Shown in pieces: positions 29,911 to 38,182 of a DNA stretch of 64,000 nucleotides. Made by a program: the position numbers and the translations under genes. Under the pieces are notes generated by a model. That model saw only the letters and a list, made by a program, of their open reading frames with translations. It searched no databases and was not told the DNA's origin. Every line of letters starts with the position of its first letter. Position 1 is the first letter of the stretch. Source of the DNA: Diplonema japonicum (lineage: Eukaryota > Euglenozoa > Diplonemea > Diplonemida > Diplonemidae); assembly GCA_964019335.1 (NCBI GenBank), contig OZ025706.1:310001-374000 (forward strand). Direction: 5' to 3'.

Positions 29911-31519
29911 TCACCCAACAATGATAGGATGGAAAACCAATGTGTTATTGCTGAGCACGAGAACCAGCTCGGGAAGCAGGTCTGCGGGGATGGCACGGAG
30001 ATCAGGCGTACGAGTAGAGTGTCCGACTAGAGCGTTGCAGTCAGGACACATCACAGAAGTCCCCCGTTCAGGGCTCGCCCAGCTAGGAAGCTCAAGAATA
30101 TCGGGGGAGAGAAAATTGAGCGGCGACGCCAGCACCCGACTGCACCGGCAAAACAACGCTTTTAAAGAAGTAGTAGCAGCTCCTTGCGGCGCTTTTTTAC
30201 AATAAGTTGCCGGATCGATAGGAATAGAAGTATCGCTCAGCTGGTAGGGCACCGTGTCTAACATGTTAAACTCAGCCTGGAACAAGTCGAATAGATCTCC
30301 TGTTGCAGGACCGTCGCCAGACGAAAGCATGGATTCTAAAAAACGCAACTGTCTGCAGAAGCTTGAGTTCGGCTGCACGACCGGACGGGATTTTTTCACT
30401 TCGCCGTACGCCTCGGACAAGGATAAATTTCTTTTTATCATGCTGTGGGCAACGACCATGAAGGCTGACCTGCTCATTCCTTTTTCACAATGTACTAGGC
30501 ATCCCCCTTCACCATTTCCTTCAATAAAATCAGCGCCAAGTTCTGCGTGTGACAGGAGGTCCGTGAACAGGACGTCGTCAACACTCAGAATTTTATAGTT
30601 GAATTCTGTCGGGTGTTTAGGAGACAGGTCACACCCCACACTTAGGACCCTCGTCACTTCACAGGTTTGTAGTTTCTTCACAGCGTTGCTCCCTTTATAT
30701 GACGAGATGAACACGTTGTTGGATACTTGACACACGTCTTGCTCCTTTTTTTTTTTTTTTTTTTGTTACAAATATTTATTTTTCAAAAAATGATTTTATA
30801 AACTATATGCAACTTGTGCCGAGCAAAAAACTTTCGCAGCTTTTTAAAAACCTTTTTTGCTCGTGTGAAAAAAGTAAAATGCCGCCGAAGACTGCCAAAG
30901 CGGGTGGAGAGAGGGTTGATCACCCACCTCCCCGCCTCCGTGCCAGACGCCAGGCCGGAGTGAGGCTACCCCTAAGAGAACCAGGGTCGACCGGCTCGGC
31001 CGTTCAAAGGGCCATCTCCGAGCTGCTCCCCACGGTTAGGGACCGGGTGGAGAGTTCGCACCTTGGGTCGGGACATCGGCTGGAACTCTCACCGCCGACC
31101 GAGCTGATCGAGGGCCAAGCGCCGAGGGTACGACTGGGGTCAACCTCCCCGGAATCCGCGACGGAAAGCGCAGACGCCTAGCCTCGCAGTCTTCCGCGGA
31201 CTCGGAGGGTTTTCGCGACGAGCCAAGCGCCGACGACTCACCACAGGACAACCCCGACACTCAGGCTCCCCCACCGCTATGGGGTCTGCAAGCCTTAGAG
31301 CCGTCTAAGTGGGCGTGGTTAGAGCCGTCTAAGTGGGCGTGGTTAGAGCCGGGCGAACGCAACAACAAAGACATATAGTCATAAAGAATTATTTTTTTTT
31401 TTGTTGTAAAAAAAAAGAAATACCTCTTCCTTCATACTCTCACTGATGTAATTATCTTCCAACATCACTCCCTTATGTTGTCTTTTTGGTGCCCATGCTT
31501 TTGGCTTCCCTTCCGCCAT
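29911..31519 (-). CDS. Dual-specificity protein phosphatase, YVH1/DUSP12-like
   Basis: Exons 31519-31424 and 30741-29911 give 308 residues. The long frame lacks an ATG (its first candidate is GTG). The upstream exon gives MAEGKPKAWAPKRQ and joins in phase across a 682 nt intron (GTATTT..GAG|CAA) that houses a retroelement remnant. The catalytic motif VHCEKGMSRSA has the nucleophile C117 and R123, and VDDV supplies a likely acid Asp. The C-terminal third has CRC and CPDC plus GHS pairs, recalling the zinc-binding domain of YVH1/DUSP12, though it is divergent. By family it dephosphorylates Tyr/Ser/Thr, and the YVH1 branch assists 60S ribosome maturation. The assignment to YVH1 itself is moderate. 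Confidence 0.83.
30761..31407 (+). mobile_element. Deleted retroelement remnant inside the phosphatase intron (copy 1)
   Basis: The left end (GTTACAAAT then ATGATTTTATAAACTATATG..., about 30765-30838) and the right end (GTCATAAAGAATTA followed by T run, about 31377-31404) match the ends of the element at 52885-53530. The interior differs. It encodes a 100-residue basic frame at 30879-31181 (MPPKTAKAGGERVDH) and a 24 bp tandem repeat at 31295-31350. Removing the element plus its bordering T runs would leave an ordinary short intron. It is antisense to the phosphatase gene. No enzyme domain remains in this copy; the frame could be a gag N terminus. Confidence 0.65.
31295..31350 (+). repeat. 24 bp tandem repeat, 2.3 units
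   Basis: The unit starting TTAGAGCCGTCTAAGTGGGC occurs at 31295-31318 and 31319-31342 without mismatch, with eight further bases to 31350. It lies near the right end of the intronic retroelement remnant. Subterminal tandem repeats are common in transposons. Confidence 0.8.
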
Positions 31520-31777
31520 TTTTTGTTTGTTTGTTTGTTTGTTTGTTTGTTTTTTTTTTTTGTTTTGTTTGGATTACCTCCTTCTGATCTTTCTCTTTTT
31601 TTTTTATAGGTCCTTTTTGTTTTGGTTTGGTCTTTTTTTTTTTTCTTCCTTTCTTTTTTTTTTGACGTTTGAAAAAGAAAGAAATAACATACAAAAAAAA
31701 AAGAAAGGATGCAAAAAAAAGGGGGGGGGGGACTGAACACAGGATACAGGTTTTTTTAAAACTCCGCAGTAACATAA

Positions 31778-31900
31778 AAGAGGAACTGGCCGTTGTTTGT
31801 ACGTGCCGGGTAAAACCTGGAGAAGTTTGTCAACCCGAAACACGTTGCCAACGTTCCCCTTTTTGTTTAGACAAGTCAAAGACTCGTTTTTGCAAAAAAA
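31778..31900 (+). repeat. 120 bp dispersed repeat, copy 1
   Basis: This matches 62157-62279 almost base for base: the same run from GAGGAACTGGCCGTTGTTTG to GTCAAAGACTCGTT, differing by a few T-run lengths and one substitution. A diverged part recurs at 38050-38099, and a 34 bp part recurs inverted at 2557-2590. It is non-coding as far as I can tell and ends in an A-rich run. Confidence 0.75.
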
Positions 31901-32122
31901 AGGGGGGGGGGACGTGCAGAGGAAAAAATAGGATTCCCTCATTCATTTTTTTTTTCTTTCTTTCTTTTTCATCAAATTTTGAGACTCCAGGCAAAGAAAA
32001 AAAAAATGAAGAGGGTGGTTTCCCCCCCTCTTTTTTCTAAACTTTTTTTTTTGTTTTTTTTTTTTTTTTTACACAGGGGATTAAAAAATGGGGGAAGGGG
32101 GGAACAAACTTTCTACATATTC

Positions 32123-32151
<29 letters not shown>

Positions 32152-32187
<36 letters not shown>

Positions 32188-32235
32188 GTAAAGCGAAAGA
32201 ATTCTGGAGAGAATAATGCCGGAGTGACAGACTCC

Positions 32236-32297
<62 letters not shown>
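32152..32297. repeat. AAT microsatellite and 61-base A run
   Basis: About eleven AAT units at 32152-32185, and an uninterrupted run of 61 A at 32237-32297, the longest homopolymer in the window. It lies just downstream of the stop codon of the 628-residue coiled-coil gene. Confidence 0.9.
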
Positions 32298-32299
<2 letters not shown>

Positions 32300-32358
32300 G
32301 GACATTTTTTCTCTTCCGGATTTCTTTTTTTGTTTTGTTTTACAGCAATTCCCCTTTT

Positions 32359-34370
32359 TCAATATTCGATACCGCTTTTAGAAGATCTAGGTTTTTCAAG
32401 GAAGTTCTCACGGAAATTATCGTCGAGGGCGAAACTGGTTCTTGCACGGGAGGGCTTGGAGGCGAGTAGGAGGAGGGGGTCGGTCGTGGTGACCTGCCTC
32501 CGAAGGGTGGAGTTCTGCTGCATGAGCCGTGACCGCTCTCGTTCGCTCCTCTCTAGCTCAAGCTTGCATTGGTGCCAACATATTTTTGCATTGTGGCATT
32601 CCGCCACCAGCTGACTATCCCTGTCCATGAGCCGTGTGCTGTTGTCGGTTGTGATTCGTAGTTCACGCATCAAGTCCTCTTGTTTTTCTCTTACGCGCGA
32701 GTTTTCGTCTTCAAGTAGAACCTTTTCTTCTTTCAGGTTCCTCACGTCCATCTCGCTTTCATAGACAGAATCCTTCAACATCTGCACCTCCTTCACATGA
32801 CTGTCACGGTCCTTCCTCCTTGCCATGCTTTCTTCTTCGAGTTTAGCTGACAATTCTGTATACGCAGATTCCCTGGATCGTATCTCCTCCCTGCGACGTT
32901 TGGCTTCATTTTCCATGCCAGACTCAACCATTTCCTTGTTTTCCTTTAAAACGACCAGATCGTACTCCAGGGTGTCAATGCGTTTCTTGTGGTCTCGATG
33001 GGCCTTTGCGAGATCAGTGGATGCTTGTGATTCGATAGCTTCCTTTTCCCGTTCCAGGTTGGCGATTTCGGTGTTAAGAGCGGTGATCTTGTCTTGGTAC
33101 TGAGTGAGGCGGGCGTATCGTTCTTGAGAGGTTTTTTCAGCCCGCTCGCATTTTGTCACTAGGCTGGTCATTTCTGCTTTTTGGGTGTTCAGTTGCAGCT
33201 CCAGCTCCCTGATTGTGGTGTTCTGCTGGAAGATATGTTTTTCAGAGTCCAAACGAACTCTGTCAAGGTCATCGCGGAGCTTAGCATCGGCTGTTTGATT
33301 TGCCTGTTAAGTGTGCTGCGTGACACAATTGGTGTCATACCTGCTGCACTGCAAGAGGCACCACATCGATTTGCTTGTTGAAGTCGCTTCTGATCTGCGA
33401 TTTTGTTTCTAATGCTTGCATCTCTTTTTCTCTCAGCTGTGAAGAAAAAAAAAATTTTTTTTGGGGGGGAAGAGGATCGTACCGTCAGCTCGCTTTCGTA
33501 CTCCGCTCTCTCCCTCGCCTGTTCCGCGATCACCCAGTTGAGCTGCTTTGTCAGTTCTTGTCTTTGAATCTCCTGGAACTGCAGCGATTTCTGGTATGCC
33601 ACCTCCGCTCCCTGATCCTTGTCCATCAAACGGGAGTTCAGGGTGTCCATTTGTTTCTGAAGAAGCTCGTTTTTTCTGCGAGATTCGTCGCTGTAGGTAG
33701 GTGTTTATATATTAATTTCGTCGGATGCATACTAGTTTTTTCGCAGGAGGGTGACCTCTTCTTGGTTTTTCTTGATGAGGTCGATCTTTCCCTTGTCGTG
33801 CTCGGATGTGAGCGAGTGGGTGTGGGACGTGAGCTTGTTGCGGAGCTGTTCGATTTTGCTGAGGTACTCCTCCTCGAGCTCCTCCCACTCACGTTTTTCT
33901 GCGAGGACAACACGGTGCTCCTTTCGTTCCTTACGCAGCTCGATCTCAAGCGACTCCGTTCTATTCTGCAACATGGTGGCCTCTGCACGCAGGGCCTCTA
34001 TCCTCTCATCGCTCAACGAGTTCCTCCTCCCAGACATCTGCGGTGCGGTGTGCGAGCTAAACTCCCTCATTCTTGCGTTCTCTTCATTCGCATCGAGCAA
34101 CGCCTTCCGAAGCTCGTTCTCCGTCGTAAAGTCACTAGGGATCGCTACTTCGCTGCCGAGACTTTGCCTCGCCCTCAGCAGCTCCTCCTCGCTCGGTTCC
34201 CTCCCCAACCTTTGCCTCTCTCTGTCTTGTATCAAATAATGCGCCAGCTTGCTCCATGTGTCGAGCCTCTCTTGCTGCTGCCTCAGCTCCCTCATCAGAT
34301 CGCTGCTCTGAGAATCCGCGACAGGGTTCGACCATGGCCCCGTGTGCGTGGCCTCAGGTATGTGTGACAT
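32359..34370 (-). CDS. Coiled-coil protein of 628 residues, four exons
   Basis: Exons 34370-33733, 33690-33483, 33436-33341 and 33303-32359 join in phase across introns of 42, 46 and 37 nt. Junctions read ...LLRKN|YDESRRKNELLQKQ, ...YESELT|LREKEMQALETK and ...PLAVQQ|ANQTADAKLRDDL. After a 20-residue non-helical start (MSHIPEATHTGPWSN) the chain is almost uninterrupted heptad-type coiled coil to about residue 590. It ends in a basic tail with SKPSRARTSF. No catalytic motif is present. Centriole, flagellum or cytoskeleton structural roles are plausible for such proteins, but no ortholog is recognised. The last intron contains no homopolymer, so the splicing model does not depend on run-length errors. 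Confidence 0.85.
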
Positions 34371-34478
34371 ACCCTTCTCCTTCTCCTCCCCTCACCTGCG
34401 GGTGTTGTGTATGACAACCAGAAAAAAAAACTGAAAATTCAACTAAAACTGTACAAAAAAAAATTTTTTTTTTCTTCT

Positions 34479-35168
34479 TCATCTAGGTGTACCCGGTAGA
34501 GAATAACTCTGCGGGTATGGTACGGGCGTTGAGGTATGTGGAGATGGTACAGTGTCCGGGGTGCGGGGTGTCCTTGGGTGGAGTTTTTTGGGACCCTGTG
34601 TTTTGGAATGGACCAAAGAGGAGATGGTAGCTGTGAAGGTTGGGGGTGACCACTTACAAGAACAGGTCGGTGGGGTGGTGCTGCAGGCGTGCTGCGTGAC
34701 GTATGCCAGTTTGGAAGATAGCTGGCCGAGACGCTCATCACGAGCCTCGAGAAGAGTTTTAGACTCATGGAGGTCTTTGGCGACGGTCCCGAGGCTTCGA
34801 GAGATTTTTTCACTGTACTCTTCAGATCTGCTTAGTTGTTCCTGAAGCTGGTCTGCAAGCTCTTGCAACTGTTTGATGTAAACAGTTTTTTCCTCGCACT
34901 CCGGCACGCATTGCCTCACGTTTTCTTGCTTTTTTGGCTTTTCCTGCACAGGTATGGGTCGCTTCCCTCTTCGCCCCAGCATGAACCCCACGCAAAACAC
35001 CGCAACCCCGACCCCCACCATCCCCACCTTCTCTTCCCAGCTTACTTCGGGGCAGGTTTGTTTCTCTTTCTCTTCTTCTACCAAGCTTTCCGAGATCAGG
35101 AAAGCCATGTAGCACAACAACAACAACATGATCAGTCCTGCAGAAACAGTCATGTAGGGCGTAGACAT
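34479..35168 (-). CDS. Two-pass membrane protein with coiled coil
   Basis: A single exon of 229 residues. Hydrophobic helices lie at about 8-26 (VSAGLIMLLLLCYMAFLI) and 48-66 (VGMVGVGVAVFCVGFML), the second followed by GRRGKR, so the larger part is probably cytosolic. A coiled coil covers about 95-155 (KQLQELADQLQEQL). The C terminus is Pro/Thr/Ser-rich and disordered. I recognise no family. It sits between two coiled-coil genes, but nothing shows a shared function. Confidence 0.72.
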   Translation of the reverse strand: MSTPYMTVSAGLIMLLLLCYMAFLISESLVEEEKEKQTCPEVSWEEKVGMVGVGVAVFCVGFMLGRRGKRPIPVQEKPKKQENVRQCVPECEEKTVYIKQLQELADQLQEQLSRSEEYSEKISRSLGTVAKDLHESKTLLEARDERLGQLSSKLAYVTQHACSTTPPTCSCKWSPPTFTATISSLVHSKTQGPKKLHPRTPRTPDTVPSPHTSTPVPYPQSYSLPGTPR

Positions 35169-35351
35169 TTTCTTTTCTTTTATTTTTTTTTTTTAAATTA
35201 TTATTCCATTCCGGTTGGTTTTGTCTGTCGCATCCCTTCTGTGTAAATAAATTTAGATAGACCCCTCCCCCCGAAATTAGAAATAGGAAAAAAATAAAAA
35301 AAAATTACATTATTTGCTCTACAAAAAAAGAAAAAAAAAGAAGAAGAAATT

Positions 35352-36416
35352 CTACATTTCAATTTCAGCACGCTGGCGTTGCATCTTAGCCCACGGGGTG
35401 GGGATGGGTGCGGCTCGTGGGCGGGTTCTTGTGTAGGTGATAATTTTCTCCTTGGAGTGAGTGGATTGACACAGCGCTTGGAGATCTTTGCTGGCACTGG
35501 CCACATCAGGGTCGAGGCCTGTAATGGTGATGATGTGCGATCCCCAGAAGTCTCCCTGCTCAGATTCGATTTGGACGCTGTACTTAGCTCGAAGCGCTTG
35601 AAACCCGTACCCCTGGACGGTGACTGCACCACGCAGGGCGCCTGTCGGGAGCGCAAAATATTTTGTGACGATTTTCGCCGATTTTTTCGGTTTGCTCAGC
35701 TCGGCGAAGTATTTCTCCCGTTCAAGCCGAGGAGCTGAGGGGACGTTGCTGTTTTTCTCCTTAATGCTCAGCTGCAGGGCTTTAATCTCTTCTTCTTGCT
35801 CAGCGACGACTAACCGGAGTTCTGCGTACTCTTGCTCCACAGCTTGTCGGACGTACAAGGCCTGTCCGGACTTGATACACCTTTCCTTCAACATGTTTAT
35901 GTGCAGCTTATCTTTCTCTATCAGTTGCAGGATCTCTTCTTCAAGACGAACAGTTTCAGAGTTTAGTTTCGCGAGTGTTTCGGGGTACTTCTTGTTCTTT
36001 CGTTTCAGTTTCAACAGTGTTGCTTCTGCCTCGTCTCGCAGTTTTCTTTCTGGTATGGCTGGCGTCACGTCTAGCAGTGTCTGGTTCCTCTCCAGTTCCA
36101 GTGCGTGTGTCTCGAGCATGATGCAGGAGAGTTCAGCCTGCGAGCCTTTCACGTTGTCGCGGGTTGTCTTCATTGTCTCTATCGCAGATCTTGTCTCGTC
36201 CTTGCACGTGAGGATCGCGCTCTCGAGGTCGGCCGCCTTTTCTCTGGTGCGTTTGAACTCTTTTAGAATCTGCATGGCCTGTTCCTTGGCGCTCTTCCCC
36301 GCGTCGCCATTCGCCTCAAGGATCCGCTTATCCAATTCGTCATCTAACGTGTTCAAGAGGTTTTCAAATCGACCCGCCTCGACCAGGACCTCTTCGGGTG
36401 TTGCTGTGGACGACAT
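35352..36416 (-). CDS. Coiled-coil protein with a C-terminal KH-like region
   Basis: A single exon of 354 residues from MSSTATPEEVLVEAG; the nine codons upstream are a poly-Lys reading of an A run. Coiled coil fills about 10-235. The C-terminal region (about 250-330) has a beta-alpha pattern reminiscent of a KH domain: TKYFALPTGALRGAVTVQG, then GFQALRAKYSVQIES, then HIITITGLDPDVASASKDL. This includes an ITG strand and a helix start like KH domains, but the GxxG loop is degenerate (ALRG). RNA binding is therefore only possible. The tail is basic (RTRPRAAP). Confidence 0.68.
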   Translation of the reverse strand: MSSTATPEEVLVEAGRFENLLNTLDDELDKRILEANGDAGKSAKEQAMQILKEFKRTREKAADLESAILTCKDETRSAIETMKTTRDNVKGSQAELSCIMLETHALELERNQTLLDVTPAIPERKLRDEAEATLLKLKRKNKKYPETLAKLNSETVRLEEEILQLIEKDKLHINMLKERCIKSGQALYVRQAVEQEYAELRLVVAEQEEEIKALQLSIKEKNSNVPSAPRLEREKYFAELSKPKKSAKIVTKYFALPTGALRGAVTVQGYGFQALRAKYSVQIESEQGDFWGSHIITITGLDPDVASASKDLQALCQSTHSKEKIITYTRTRPRAAPIPTPWAKMQRQRAEIEM

Positions 36417-36546
36417 TTCTTTTTTTTTTTTTTTTTTTCCCACAGCTTTATTTTTTTTTTACATAAAAAACTTATTGTATCTCTACCTTTAAAGAAACAA
36501 AAAAATCGATATATGCATTCCCTGTGTACGGAAGCACGGAGGGACG

Positions 36547-37368
36547 TTAAATGCAATGAGGAGCCACAACACCTGGGAAGTCGGTGATGATGGAAGTCGA
36601 TCGCCCCGCTGCTCGCAGGGCCTCCTCCCTCGAGTTCACAACCCATGCCGCGACCAGAACTGTCCCCCTTAGATCCGTTCCCCGACACCCCTCGACCACC
36701 GTTTTACTCGGCATCACCATTGAGTACTTCGAGGGGGCCGCACCTGCTGAGCAGTACCGAGACTCGTCCCCACCATAAGATGCTTCCTTCACAGGGAGGG
36801 AAAGTTTTATATTACCATTGGAGACGTATGATGCGTACGGTGTTATCAAAGCAAGGTACGGGAATCTCTCTTGATAAGAATCGATAATGTCTATGATGTG
36901 TGTAAGGTGCGGTGGGGATGCGAGGCGGCCCTTCGGCTCCAGCGTGACTTGCAGTGCTTTCAAGGTTGCAAGTAAGTCGAGAATTCGAAAAAGCTTCTTT
37001 TCTTCGATTTCTCCCAGCTCCTCTGAAGTATAGTTTTGAACCTCCTTCTCCAGTTTTAACTCTTTTTTTAAATCCACTGGGTGGCCCACCACCATTACGC
37101 TGTCTGTAGTGATACTGACATCCAAGTCAAAGCACCGCACTCCCACAGTCTGTGAGAGGTGTGCAATCCCTTCACCTGTGTCTTTCCTTACCCCTTTATG
37201 GCTGCACACGAGGGGGGAATCCTCGTCCCCTTTCACTACCCGGCAGGTGGTTGGTGCGGCGGTCGCATTGTGTTTTTTACTCACCATCGGTGTGCTCCTC
37301 GATTTTCGACGCAAGACCAAGCAACCCGCGCAAAGGACAGCTATAAAAAAAAGGCTGTTTTTTTTCAT
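36547..37368 (-). CDS. Membrane-anchored glycerophosphodiester phosphodiesterase-like protein
   Basis: A single exon of 273 residues. The start gives MKKNSLFFIAVLCAGCLVL, a signal anchor. GDPD features are SHKGVRKDTGEG (in place of HRG...EN), RCFDLDVSITTDSVMVVGHP (matching the E-x-D-V-x-x-T-x-D-x-x-x-V-x-H-D strand with conservative changes) and a C-terminal AAWVVNSREEALRAAG...IITDFPG, matching the VWTVN...GVDGIITDxP end of the TIM barrel. The usual HRG and final HD are partly replaced (HKG, HP), so activity or specificity may be changed. By family it cleaves glycerophosphodiesters to glycerol-3-phosphate plus alcohol. Confidence 0.78.
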   Translation of the reverse strand: MKKNSLFFIAVLCAGCLVLRRKSRSTPMVSKKHNATAAPTTCRVVKGDEDSPLVCSHKGVRKDTGEGIAHLSQTVGVRCFDLDVSITTDSVMVVGHPVDLKKELKLEKEVQNYTSEELGEIEEKKLFRILDLLATLKALQVTLEPKGRLASPPHLTHIIDIIDSYQERFPYLALITPYASYVSNGNIKLSLPVKEASYGGDESRYCSAGAAPSKYSMVMPSKTVVEGCRGTDLRGTVLVAAWVVNSREEALRAAGRSTSIITDFPGVVAPHCI

Positions 37369-37789
37369 TGGTTCCCCCCCCCTCCTGGGTGAGTTGGTTG
37401 ATCGGAAAGAAAAGAAAAAAAAAAAAAAAAAAAAAAAAGAGACATTTAAGGGTACCAAAAAAAAAAGAGAGCAGAAATGGTGGCAATTCGTTAGCAGAAA
37501 TGCCGGCAATTCGTTATTGTATGCGATGCAAATAATCTTCTTTTTATTCTAGGAGGGAAAAAAAAAAGAAGAAGAAGAGAGGGAAAAAAAAAAGAGAGAG
37601 AATACCCGCCGTGTCACACAAACAAATTTTGCTCATTCTTTCTTGTTCTTCTTCTTTGTTTCTCTCTCTCTCGCTCTTTTTTTTTTTTTTTTTTTTTTGA
37701 TTCAGCGCTCTTTGTAAAAAGAATGCAAAAAATTGGAAGGAAAAAAAAAAAGAAAAAAAAAACTCGATCTATTTTCGCGGTGCGCTGGT

Positions 37790-38105
37790 TGGTGCCCACC
37801 GTGGACTGGGGATCCTACACGTGCCTGTCACCATTCTGCGGTTGCATCCTGGTGCCGGCCGTCGGGGTTTGCCTGTCCGTCATGGACGGCATCTGCGCTA
37901 AGAACATCGGTCGCAGTCCCTCCAAATAGGGAGCTGTTTGGGTTGACGAGAACAAGGGTCTCTTGTCGTAGCCATGCATCGCTGGTGCGCCCAGGTTTCT
38001 CAGGGAGTGTACTCTGGTCATCCTTCCTGCCTGAAAAAAAAAAAAAAAGGCCTGTTTGTTCGTGCCGGGGTAAAAACTTGGAGAAGGTTTGTAAAACCCA
38101 CAAAA
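37790..38105 (-). pseudogene. Degenerate retroelement protein fragment (copy 2)
   Basis: The minus frame from about 38020 to 37815 encodes RVHSLRNLGAPAMHGY...RPLFSS-QTAPYLEGL...MFLAQMPSM...PQNGDR, homologous to the fragment at 13183-13385. It is bounded by an A run at 38034-38048 and then a diverged copy of the 120 bp dispersed repeat. It is a short 5'- and 3'-truncated copy. The function of the protein is unknown. Confidence 0.55.
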
Positions 38106-38182
38106 AAACAAAACAAAAACAAAAACAAAAACAAAACAAACCCCCCCCCGGCGTCATTTTATTTCCCCCCCCCCCCCTCTCC

